Assembly (NCBI RefSeq): GCF_003860525.1
Contig: NZ_CP034161.1
Location: 2,108,001 to 2,172,000, forward strand
Direction: 5' to 3'
From: Epilithonimonas vandammei
Lineage (GTDB): Bacteria > Bacteroidota > Bacteroidia > Flavobacteriales > Weeksellaceae
DNA length: 64,000 bases
A program made the translations under genes and the position numbers. The notes under the pieces are model-generated. The model was given only the letters and a program-made list of their open reading frames with translations. It did no database searches and was not told where the DNA came from. How positions within the stretch are numbered: position 1 is the first letter of the stretch; every line of letters starts with the position of its first letter. Of the stretch, positions 51,555-59,752 are shown piece by piece.

Positions 51555-54317
51555 TTAGTCCTCACCAACGCTCTTTCTAAACACATTCGGAGAAACCCCA
51601 AACTTGTTTTTGAAAACTGTGGAGAAATAATTCGGGGAAGAGAAGCCTGTTTTATAAGCGATTTCGGAAATCGTAAGTCCTGGATTTTGCAGCATCGATT
51701 TTGCCTGTTCCAGACGGATGTTGTTGATGTAGTCGCTTACGTTAACATCAAACATTGCCTTTATCTTCCTGTAAAGTTGAATTCTTGAAATATTCAGTAA
51801 ATCTGCAAGATTTTCCACCGAAAAATCAGGATTGTCTATATTGGTTTTGATGATTTGATTCAATTTGTTCACGAACGTCTGCTCCATACTTCCGAACGAT
51901 TTGCTGTCCACAATTCTTCCGATGTTGTTGGTGTAATAATAACGTAGCTTTTCGCGGTTGTAAAGCAATGAACGCAACGACTGTGTCAGAATCGGATAGC
52001 TGAATGGTTTAGTAAGGTAAAGATCAACCCCAGATTTCAGTCCCTGAAGATAAGATTCCTTATTGTCCAAAGCTGTGAGAAGAATGATCGGAATATGAGA
52101 TGTTCTGAGGTCATTTTTCAGAATTTCGCAAATTTCAAATCCGTTTTTATCCGGAAGATTGACATCGCAGACAATGATGTCGGGAATTTCGCTCAATGCT
52201 TTTTCAATCGCATCTTTTCCATCAGAAACCTCAACATCAAATTCATAATTTAGCTTATTGCTGAGGAAAAATGATAAATCTGAATTATCCTCAACTAAAA
52301 GTAAGGAATACTTTTCAGATTTATCTTCCGGATTGGCTGGGAAAATATCACTTTCTGTTTCAGTAAAAACGGCATCCTTTGCCAACGTTTCCGCATCCAT
52401 CACACTTGACTCTTTGACCATCTGGTCTTCGTTAAAATGTTTGTTGCCCTTGTAAAGATTGATAATAAATTCTGTTCCCTGAAAAGAATTGACTTCAATT
52501 TTTCCAAGGTGAAGTTCCACAAACTGACGGCTCAAATGCAATCCAATTCCCGAACTATTTTTCCGGTTGTTAGAACCTTTGAAATAAGCTTCGAAAACGT
52601 TACCGATTTCTTTTTCAGGAATTCCGATGCCATTATCTTTAAAAGTGATTACCGCTTGATTACCTTTTTCCAGAATCGTGATTTCAATTTTTCCGTTGTC
52701 CGGCGTGAATTTGAAAGCATTAGACAAGAGGTTGAAATACACTTTGTCCATCAAGTTTCTGTCGATATAAAGCTCCAGATTTTTGTTGGCAGAATGAATT
52801 TCAAACTTAATATTTCTTTTTTTGGCCTCATTTTCAAAGTCTCTGAATATACCATAAGTGAAATCATAGATATTGGTTTTGGAAACCCTTAGATTGAAGG
52901 TTTTATTTTCTATTTTTCTGAAATCCAAAAGATTATCTACCAAACGAAGTAAGCGGTTAGAATTTTTATTAATCAGCTCCAATTCGTAAGACGGCTTTGT
53001 CCCTTTACTTTTAAAGATATCTTTCAGCGATTCCAAAGAACTTAAAATCAGCGTTATCGGCGTTTTAAATTCGTGTGATAATCCTGTAAAAAAGTTCACT
53101 CTCGCTTCGTTACTTCGCTTGAGTTCATCGGCAATCATCTCAATCTGATTCCTCTGAATGGTGATTCTTTCGTTGGTTAAAGTGAGTTGTTTATTTTTAA
53201 TTTTAATGGCATAAATCAGGTAAATCGCATAAGCAACGAGGCAAAACATCAGTATCAATAAAACCACCGACCAGCGGAATAATTCTTTTTGGGAAGAATA
53301 CAGTTCGGTCTGCTTTTTCACAGCATTCACTTGATTTTCTATCACACCTTGTTGCTCGATTATTTTATCAAACTGATTTCGCATAATCTCGGCATTCAGC
53401 CTGTCAATAATGGTTGTGCTGAGCTTGATACGTTTCGGTGGAATTTGCCCGTTGTAGATTTTGACAGCCGATTCTATGGCTTCTGCGCCACCCGTTGGAT
53501 AAAGCAAAGTAGCATTCAATTTACCATCCAGAACCATCTGTATTCCGCCATCTTTTGTGTTCAGGCCATCCACACCGATAAATTTAATTTGATTTTCTAC
53601 ACCAGCATTTCTCGCCACCTGCCAAGCCTGGGAAGCCAATTCATCATTAAACGCAAAAACGTATAAGCTTTGATTTCCCAGCGAATCCAGTGTTTTTCTG
53701 AAAGTCTCTGCCGGAAGACCTTTGAAGGTTTTTATTAGTTCTGTGTTGGAATTATTTTTTATAGTTTGCTGAAAACCCAGACTTCTTTCAATCGTTGGAG
53801 AAGAGTTATCATCGCCTTTTATTTCAATAACTTTTTTCAGATTCTTGGAATCAGAAATAATATATTGTCCTGCTTGTTTGCCAATTTCTATATTATCTGC
53901 ACCGATGTAAGTGGTATATTTTGAGGAGTTTATTTTCCTATCAACTAAAATTACCGGAATTTTTTGCTCATAAGCTTTCTCCACAAGAGGAATGAGCGAG
54001 TTAGGTTCAATGGGAGAAATAATGATGATATCTACTCTACTGTCAATCATTTTCTGAATATCCTGAATCTGTTTTTTGACAGAACCTTCCGCTTTGCTAA
54101 TGCTCAATTGCACCTCCGAATGCAAAGATGCCTGAATCTCCATTGCGTGGTTCATCGACTGGCGCCAGGGATGACTTCCCAAACCCTGTGAAAATCCAAT
54201 ATTAATTTTATCTGATTTTTCGGAATCATTCTTACAAGCTGAAAGAATCAACAATATAAATAATGTTGCGGAAATCTTTGAAAAACCAAGAGCGCTGAAA
54301 ATTTTCTTTGTGGACAT
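51555..54317 (-). CDS. Hybrid two-component system sensor with periplasmic fructose/sugar-binding domain
   Basis: The 920-residue one-protein signalling system has an N-terminal periplasmic-binding domain of the LacI/ribose type (about 36-320; INIGFSQGLGSHPWRQ, YIGADNIEIGKQAG, FIGVDGLNTKDGG). A transmembrane helix (about 348-370) joins it to HisKA (SHEFKTP, His about 415), HATPase (NLLSNAFKFTPDNG, DNGIGIPEKE), a receiver (CDVNLPDKNGFE, Asp about 718) and a C-terminal AraC helix-turn-helix (about 820-915). HTCS proteins with this sensor bind fructose directly in Bacteroides levan loci, which fits the gene neighbours. It should activate the locus. Confidence 0.94.
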   Translation of the reverse strand: MSTKKIFSALGFSKISATLFILLILSACKNDSEKSDKINIGFSQGLGSHPWRQSMNHAMEIQASLHSEVQLSISKAEGSVKKQIQDIQKMIDSRVDIIIISPIEPNSLIPLVEKAYEQKIPVILVDRKINSSKYTTYIGADNIEIGKQAGQYIISDSKNLKKVIEIKGDDNSSPTIERSLGFQQTIKNNSNTELIKTFKGLPAETFRKTLDSLGNQSLYVFAFNDELASQAWQVARNAGVENQIKFIGVDGLNTKDGGIQMVLDGKLNATLLYPTGGAEAIESAVKIYNGQIPPKRIKLSTTIIDRLNAEIMRNQFDKIIEQQGVIENQVNAVKKQTELYSSQKELFRWSVVLLILMFCLVAYAIYLIYAIKIKNKQLTLTNERITIQRNQIEMIADELKRSNEARVNFFTGLSHEFKTPITLILSSLESLKDIFKSKGTKPSYELELINKNSNRLLRLVDNLLDFRKIENKTFNLRVSKTNIYDFTYGIFRDFENEAKKRNIKFEIHSANKNLELYIDRNLMDKVYFNLLSNAFKFTPDNGKIEITILEKGNQAVITFKDNGIGIPEKEIGNVFEAYFKGSNNRKNSSGIGLHLSRQFVELHLGKIEVNSFQGTEFIINLYKGNKHFNEDQMVKESSVMDAETLAKDAVFTETESDIFPANPEDKSEKYSLLLVEDNSDLSFFLSNKLNYEFDVEVSDGKDAIEKALSEIPDIIVCDVNLPDKNGFEICEILKNDLRTSHIPIILLTALDNKESYLQGLKSGVDLYLTKPFSYPILTQSLRSLLYNREKLRYYYTNNIGRIVDSKSFGSMEQTFVNKLNQIIKTNIDNPDFSVENLADLLNISRIQLYRKIKAMFDVNVSDYINNIRLEQAKSMLQNPGLTISEIAYKTGFSSPNYFSTVFKNKFGVSPNVFRKSVGED

Positions 54318-54602
54318 ATTAACACAATATTAATAAAGATGTTTTACACCCACAATTTTTAGTGAAGCTAATTTGTCTTTATTGATTATCAAGACCATGC
54401 ACATATAAAATAGCAATGTAATTAACCGTATCTTTTTTTTATAATCTTTCAGAAATTTGGGAGACAGCATTCAAGTTGTATCCTCACCATCTAAAACGCT
54501 AGCAAACTTTTTAAACATAATCTCTTTTAATAAGTTCCTTCAGAATTGAATAAGGTTAAATACTCTATAATCTATAATTATTTTTATATTTTCCCTTTAT
54601 AC

Positions 54603-55379
54603 TCAATTCTGATCTCCTATCTTTTCTTTGATATGCTTTATATCAGTTTTGATCTCTGCAATGAAGTTTTGAATATTACGTTCTGAAAACTCATCTGCTG
54701 CATATTCTTTTGTAGTGATACTGCAGGCAAATTCCCAGATCTCCTTTATTTCCGATAATGGAATTTTATAAGGTTCGTAAAAACTATTGTCAGCCTTAAC
54801 CCAGATGCCATCAGCTTCGTGAAACTGAAATCTCTTATAGCTTATACCATCATTGGTAGTAATAAAAACATATGTTCTGTCTGTTCGAAGGTCAGAAAGA
54901 TTCTCAATATATTTTCCCACAATATAGGTTCCGTTTTTATATGGTGGCATAGAATCTCCTTCAGCCGGAAAAGCTCTAAACTTCCCGCCTTTTAAAAACG
55001 GTAAAGATATCGTATCAAGACTTTCGATATATTCCGGATCACCATAACCGTTCAGGTATCCCATAGATGCTTTCTGTGGAATGATTTCAATTTCATCATT
55101 ACCATTACTGTCAACTCTGATGGGAAGAACTATTCTATTATCCGGAAGTTCCATAATCTCATCAATGGAATATTTGCTGACATTTATGGTTAAAAGTAAA
55201 TCTATACTGACATTATAATATTTTGAGATCCTGACCAAGATATCAAGTGGCGGCTCAGTAGCACCATCTTCATATTTACCATATCTACCTCTTGTTATTA
55301 AAAGATCATCGGCCACCCTTTGCTGAGAAAGATTGAGCTTACCTCTCAGATACCTTATATTTTCAGATAAAATTGACAT
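54603..55379 (-). CDS. LexA-like XRE/S24 repressor
   Basis: The 258-residue protein has an N-terminal XRE helix-turn-helix (LSQQRVADDLLITRGRYGKYEDGATEPP, about 17-44) and a C-terminal S24 peptidase fold with Ser in PAEGDSMPPYKNG (about 138-150) and Lys in SYKRFQFHEADG (about 184-195). Such repressors cleave themselves in response to RecA filaments. The gene is divergent from dinB with 62 bp between starts, and a perfect 19-bp palindrome covers its own start, pointing to autoregulation and control of the polymerase genes. It is not a canonical LexA. Confidence 0.9.
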   Translation of the reverse strand: MSILSENIRYLRGKLNLSQQRVADDLLITRGRYGKYEDGATEPPLDILVRISKYYNVSIDLLLTINVSKYSIDEIMELPDNRIVLPIRVDSNGNDEIEIIPQKASMGYLNGYGDPEYIESLDTISLPFLKGGKFRAFPAEGDSMPPYKNGTYIVGKYIENLSDLRTDRTYVFITTNDGISYKRFQFHEADGIWVKADNSFYEPYKIPLSEIKEIWEFACSITTKEYAADEFSERNIQNFIAEIKTDIKHIKEKIGDQN

Positions 55380-55397
55380 TGCTATAATTTATAGCAA
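55379..55397. promoter_or_regulatory. 19-bp perfect palindromic operator
   Basis: TTGCTATAATTTATAGCAA at 55379-55397 is a perfect palindrome around 55388. It overlaps the first base of the repressor start codon and the base after the TATATTTG -7 box at 55398-55405. It is well placed to block repressor transcription and may also act on dinB. The protein partner is inferred. Confidence 0.7.
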
Positions 55398-55405
55398 CAA
55401 ATATA
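55398..55405 (-). promoter_or_regulatory. -7 box of the S24 repressor gene
   Basis: On the minus strand TATATTTG (55405-55398) matches TAnnTTTG. TTTTG on the same strand at 55423-55419 is 13 nt further, shorter than typical. Confidence 0.55.
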
Positions 55406-55428
55406 CAATTTTTTGATACAAAACGTAA

Positions 55429-55436
55429 TAATTTTG
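55429..55436 (+). promoter_or_regulatory. -7 box of the dinB-dnaE operon
   Basis: TAATTTTG matches TAnnTTTG and ends 5 bp before the dinB ATG, so transcripts may be leaderless or nearly so. A second inverted repeat ACAAAA/TTTTGT (about 55418-55423 and 55432-55437) overlaps it. Confidence 0.5.
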
Positions 55437-55441
55437 TCGCT

Positions 55442-56587
55442 ATGAATCGAGCAATTTCGCATATGGATCTGGACACCTTTTTCGTCTCTTGTGAGAGACT
55501 AAAAAACTCTGACCTCGTTGGAAAGCCACTTATCATTGGTGGCGGAGACAGAGGCGTGGTAGCTTCCTGCTCTTATGAGACTCGATATTTTGGGGTTCGA
55601 AGTGCAATGCCCATAAAAATGGCTTTAAGACTTTGCCCGGAAGCAAAGGTCATCCGAGGAGATATGGAAATGTACTCCAATATGTCGCATACTGTTACCG
55701 AAATTATACAGGAAAAAGTTCCGGTTCTTGAGAAGGCAAGCATTGATGAATTCTACCTTGATCTTTCCGGGATGGATAAATTTTTCGGTTGCTATCAATG
55801 GACCACCGAAATTGCAGAGGCAGTCAGAAAAAATACCGGTCTGCCCATCAGCTTTGCCTTATCCACCAATAAAACCGTTTCTAAAATCGGTACCGGAGAA
55901 TCTAAACCTATTGGTAAACTTGAAATTCCTGAACAGAAAATAAGAGCTTTTCTGAACCCGCTTTCAGTTAAGAAAATTCCGATGGTGGGCAATGTGACCT
56001 TTCAATTGCTGTCCAGATTGGGTGTACGAAATATTCAAACGCTGTCAGAGATGCCTGTTGACGTTCTGCATCGGCTGATCGGAAAGAACGGACAGGAACT
56101 CTGGAAGAAAGCCAACGGTATCGATGAAACACCTGTTGTGCCTTATTCCGAAAGGAAATCCATCTCCAAGGAAAATACATTTTCGCAGGATACCATAGAT
56201 ATAAATGGCATAAAGAGCATTTTATCAGGAATGGTGGAACAGTTGTGTTTCCAACTCCGTCAGGAGAAGTGGCTTACTTCTACCGTTGTTGTAAAAATTA
56301 GGTACTCCAACTTCGATACGGAGACCAAGCAATACAGAATCCCTTACACTTCCTCCGACCATACACTACTCAGATACGCATTAGAATTATTTGAGAAAGT
56401 CTATCACCGCAGAATGCGAATCCGACTTATCGGAGTAAAGTTCACCGGTCTGGTACACGGCTGTCACCAGATGAATCTGTTCGAAGATACGGAAGAACTC
56501 ATCAGTCTTTATCAAACAATGGATAAAATTAAAACAAGGTTCGGTTCAGACAGTGTTGGCCGGGCTTCCGGATTTTTAAACCAATAA
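55442..56587 (+). CDS. Y-family DNA polymerase (DinB/Pol IV-like)
   Basis: The 381-residue translesion polymerase has ISHMDLDTFFVSCERL (Asp9 and Asp11), the palm motif SIDEFYLD (Asp102, Glu103), two HhH-like regions (VKKIPMVGNVTFQLLSRLGV, about 174-193) and a little-finger domain ending near 350 with a terminal VGRASGFLNQ. It would copy past damaged bases. It starts an operon whose second gene is a DnaE-type polymerase with a 12-bp gap. The divergent S24 repressor suggests damage-inducible control. Confidence 0.92.
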   Translation: MNRAISHMDLDTFFVSCERLKNSDLVGKPLIIGGGDRGVVASCSYETRYFGVRSAMPIKMALRLCPEAKVIRGDMEMYSNMSHTVTEIIQEKVPVLEKASIDEFYLDLSGMDKFFGCYQWTTEIAEAVRKNTGLPISFALSTNKTVSKIGTGESKPIGKLEIPEQKIRAFLNPLSVKKIPMVGNVTFQLLSRLGVRNIQTLSEMPVDVLHRLIGKNGQELWKKANGIDETPVVPYSERKSISKENTFSQDTIDINGIKSILSGMVEQLCFQLRQEKWLTSTVVVKIRYSNFDTETKQYRIPYTSSDHTLLRYALELFEKVYHRRMRIRLIGVKFTGLVHGCHQMNLFEDTEELISLYQTMDKIKTRFGSDSVGRASGFLNQ

Positions 56588-56599
56588 ATTGACGTTGCG

Positions 56600-59500
56600 A
56601 TGTTCATCAATTGTCATTCTTTCCACAGCTTGCGTTACGGTACCATCTCCGTAAAAGAATTGGTTCAGCAATGTGCTGAACTGAGAATCAGTGTGGCTGC
56701 CCTGACCGACATCAATTGTATTTCCGGCATTTATGATTTTCACAGATTATGTGAGAAGAATAACATCCGACCTGTCGTAGGTGTAGATATAAGAACTGAC
56801 AATAAACAGCACTATATCTGTTTGGCAAAAAATCAATCAGGTATAGGAGAAATCAATAGGCTTTTGACACAGCATCATTGCGAAGGAAAGGATCTGCCAT
56901 TGCATCACCCAAATCTGCCTGATGTATTTGTCGTTTATCCTTTGAATAATTACCCTGAAAAACTTCATCGAAATGAATACATCGGCATACTTCCCGAAGA
57001 AATCAATTTGTTGATGAATTCTACCCTGAGAAAGTATTTGCCCAGAATGGTCATTTTACAACCAGTGACTTTTACAACAAAGAGAGAATATAAACTCCAT
57101 AAGATCCTGCGCGCAATTGACCGAAATACGCTGGTCACTAAACTTGAAGAAAATGATATATGCGGGCAAAACGAGAAGCTGATCTCAATTGATGAGCTTT
57201 TAAAGAATTACCAGCATTATCCGCAAATCATCGAAAATACCCAGCAATTATTGGAACAATGCCATTTTCATTTTGACTATAAAACTCCTAAAAACAAAAA
57301 GAACTTTACAGAAAGTAAAGACAGCGATATAAAGCTATTGAAAAAACTTGCCTATAAGGGGTTCTCCAGGCGATATCATGATGATGACAGAAAGGCAAAA
57401 GCCCGAATGGATAAGGAATTGGATGTAATTAATCAGCTGAACTTCTGTGCATATTTTTTGATCACTTGGGACATCATCCAGTACAGCAATCGGATGGGGT
57501 TTATGCACGTCGGTCGCGGAAGTGGTGCCAATAGTATCGTTGCCTACTGTCTTGGCATTACTGACATCTGCCCGCTGGAGCTCGATCTGTATTTCGAGCG
57601 CTTCCTGAATCTGAACCGCAAAACACCGCCGGATTTCGATATCGACTGGAGCTGGCAGAACAGGGATACGATTTTGCAATACATCTTTGACAAATACGGA
57701 AAAGAGCACGTGGCATTTTGCGGAACTAACGTTGAGTTTAAGTATAAATCGATTTTTCGCGAGGTAGGAAAAGTATTTGGTTTGCCAAAAGAGGAACTGG
57801 ATGAACTCGCCACCAAATCGATTGAACAGCACGATAGTAATTCCGTGTCAGCAATGGTGCACAAATATGGAAAGCTTTTAGAGAAATTTCCAAACCAGCG
57901 AAGTATGCACTCTTGCGGAATTCTAATCTCTGAAGAACCCATCACCAATTACTCCGCATTGGAAATGCCGCCGAAAGGATTTCCGATCGTACAGTTCGAT
58001 ATGCACGTGGCCGAAGAAATCGGTTTGGAAAAATTTGATATTCTCTCCCAGCGAGGCTTGGGTACCATCAACGATACAGTGAAACTCATCGAAGAAAAAC
58101 GAGGTATAAAAGTCAATATCCGGGATGTGAGCTTGTCAAAAGACGAAGAGAGATGCAATGAATTTTTGAGCAGGGGAAAAACAATCGGTTGTTTCTATAT
58201 TGAAAGTCCGGCAATGCGGGGACTGCTCCGAAGATTGAAATGCAACAATTATAAAGTATTGGTAGCCGCATCATCCATCATACGCCCGGGCGTAGCACAA
58301 AGCGGAATGATGAAGGAATATATATTTCGCCACAATAACCCTGATCAATTTGAATATTTTCATCCGGTTTTTGAAAAAGAACTGGGAGAAACTTATGGCA
58401 TTATGGTTTATCAGGAGGATGTTATCAAAATCGCCCTTCATTTTGGAGGCCTATCGCCAGCTGATGGTGATGTTTTAAGAAGGGCGATGAGCGGAAAAGG
58501 ACGTTCGCTCTCTGCCCTGCAGAAAGTCAAAGATCATTTCTTCGAATCCTGTAAATCCCTAGGTCATCCGGAGCAGCTTTCCAAAGAGGTTTATCGCCAG
58601 ATAGAATCCTTTGCAGGCTATTCTTTTTGCAAAGCTCATTCTGCATCCTATGCCGTAGAAAGCTACCAAAGTCTCTACCTGAAAGTTTATTATCCTATCG
58701 AGTTTATGGTTTCGGCGATCAATAATGGCGGCGGTTTTTACAGGACCGAGGTATATGTCCACGAAGCGAAAATGTCCGGTGCAACCATATTAAATCCCTG
58801 TGTCAATCTAAGCGAATACCAGACTACGGTTTACGAAAAAGATGTTTATTTAGGATTGATGCACATTGAAAAGCTTGAAAGTAAAATCGCCGTTTTAATT
58901 CCTGAAGAACGAAAAAATAATGGTGATTATACCTCCCTGGAAAACTTTGTCAAGAGAATCCCTATTGGTATTGAAACCTTACAGACCTTGATATTCATAG
59001 GCGCATTCCGGTTTACTGGAAAGCAAAAGCACGAATTATTAATTGAAGCCCGCTTTCTTTTGGCAGGAAACAGACCGAGTTTTAAGCATTTAACATTACT
59101 GGAAGAGCCGCAAAAAGAATATACCCTCCCAAAGATTCAAAGACATCCATTGGAGGACGCATTTGACGAAATCGAGATCTTAGGATTTCCAGTTTCAGTG
59201 AGCCCATTCGACTTATTGCAAACCAAATATAGGGGAAATGTGATGGCAAAAGACCTTACGAAATATCATAAGAAACAAGTCAAAATGCTGGCTTATCTGA
59301 TATCCCGAAAACACGTTCCCACCAAAAGAGGGACGATGTTTTTCGGAACCTGGATCGATGCGGAAGGAGAATATTTTGATACCGCCCACTTTCCGGATAA
59401 TCTTTCACAATATCCTTTTCAGGGTGGCGGATGCTATCTTCTATTAGGAACGGTAGAAGTCGATTTTCATTTTCCAACCATTACGATATTAAAAATGGCA

Positions 59501-59653
59501 AAAATGCCCTTTATTCCTGACCCTCGATACACTTTGGATAAAGACAAAGCCTACGATGCTTATAACAATATCCGGGAAGATGTAAGTATGACCTTCAGGA
59601 AACCTTATCCTCAGGAACACGAGATCGGATTGCCCAGGAGGAAAATGAGTTAA
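56600..59653 (+). CDS. DnaE-type DNA polymerase III alpha subunit (DnaE2/ImuC-like)
   Basis: The 1017-residue polymerase is shorter than replicative DnaE (about 1160). The N-terminal PHP domain is visible (MFINCHSFHSLRYGTISVKELV, about 1-70). Finger/palm residues include HVGRGSGANSIVAYCLGIT (about 303-321) and the catalytic Asp triad region KTPPDFDIDW (Asp345, 347, 349). Later are MMKEYIFRHNNPDQF and HSASYAVESYQSLYLKVYYP. There is no clear tau-binding C-terminal domain. In other bacteria this polymerase acts with a Y-family protein in error-prone repair. The two genes probably form one mutagenesis unit here. Confidence 0.9.
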   Translation: MFINCHSFHSLRYGTISVKELVQQCAELRISVAALTDINCISGIYDFHRLCEKNNIRPVVGVDIRTDNKQHYICLAKNQSGIGEINRLLTQHHCEGKDLPLHHPNLPDVFVVYPLNNYPEKLHRNEYIGILPEEINLLMNSTLRKYLPRMVILQPVTFTTKREYKLHKILRAIDRNTLVTKLEENDICGQNEKLISIDELLKNYQHYPQIIENTQQLLEQCHFHFDYKTPKNKKNFTESKDSDIKLLKKLAYKGFSRRYHDDDRKAKARMDKELDVINQLNFCAYFLITWDIIQYSNRMGFMHVGRGSGANSIVAYCLGITDICPLELDLYFERFLNLNRKTPPDFDIDWSWQNRDTILQYIFDKYGKEHVAFCGTNVEFKYKSIFREVGKVFGLPKEELDELATKSIEQHDSNSVSAMVHKYGKLLEKFPNQRSMHSCGILISEEPITNYSALEMPPKGFPIVQFDMHVAEEIGLEKFDILSQRGLGTINDTVKLIEEKRGIKVNIRDVSLSKDEERCNEFLSRGKTIGCFYIESPAMRGLLRRLKCNNYKVLVAASSIIRPGVAQSGMMKEYIFRHNNPDQFEYFHPVFEKELGETYGIMVYQEDVIKIALHFGGLSPADGDVLRRAMSGKGRSLSALQKVKDHFFESCKSLGHPEQLSKEVYRQIESFAGYSFCKAHSASYAVESYQSLYLKVYYPIEFMVSAINNGGGFYRTEVYVHEAKMSGATILNPCVNLSEYQTTVYEKDVYLGLMHIEKLESKIAVLIPEERKNNGDYTSLENFVKRIPIGIETLQTLIFIGAFRFTGKQKHELLIEARFLLAGNRPSFKHLTLLEEPQKEYTLPKIQRHPLEDAFDEIEILGFPVSVSPFDLLQTKYRGNVMAKDLTKYHKKQVKMLAYLISRKHVPTKRGTMFFGTWIDAEGEYFDTAHFPDNLSQYPFQGGGCYLLLGTVEVDFHFPTITILKMAKMPFIPDPRYTLDKDKAYDAYNNIREDVSMTFRKPYPQEHEIGLPRRKMS

Positions 59654-59752
59654 ATAATGAGATTTAGAATATTAGACTAATAATGAAAAAGCTATCTAAC
59701 AATTATTATTAAATATATAAACATTACGTTTCTCTGTTTTTACAAAAGGATT

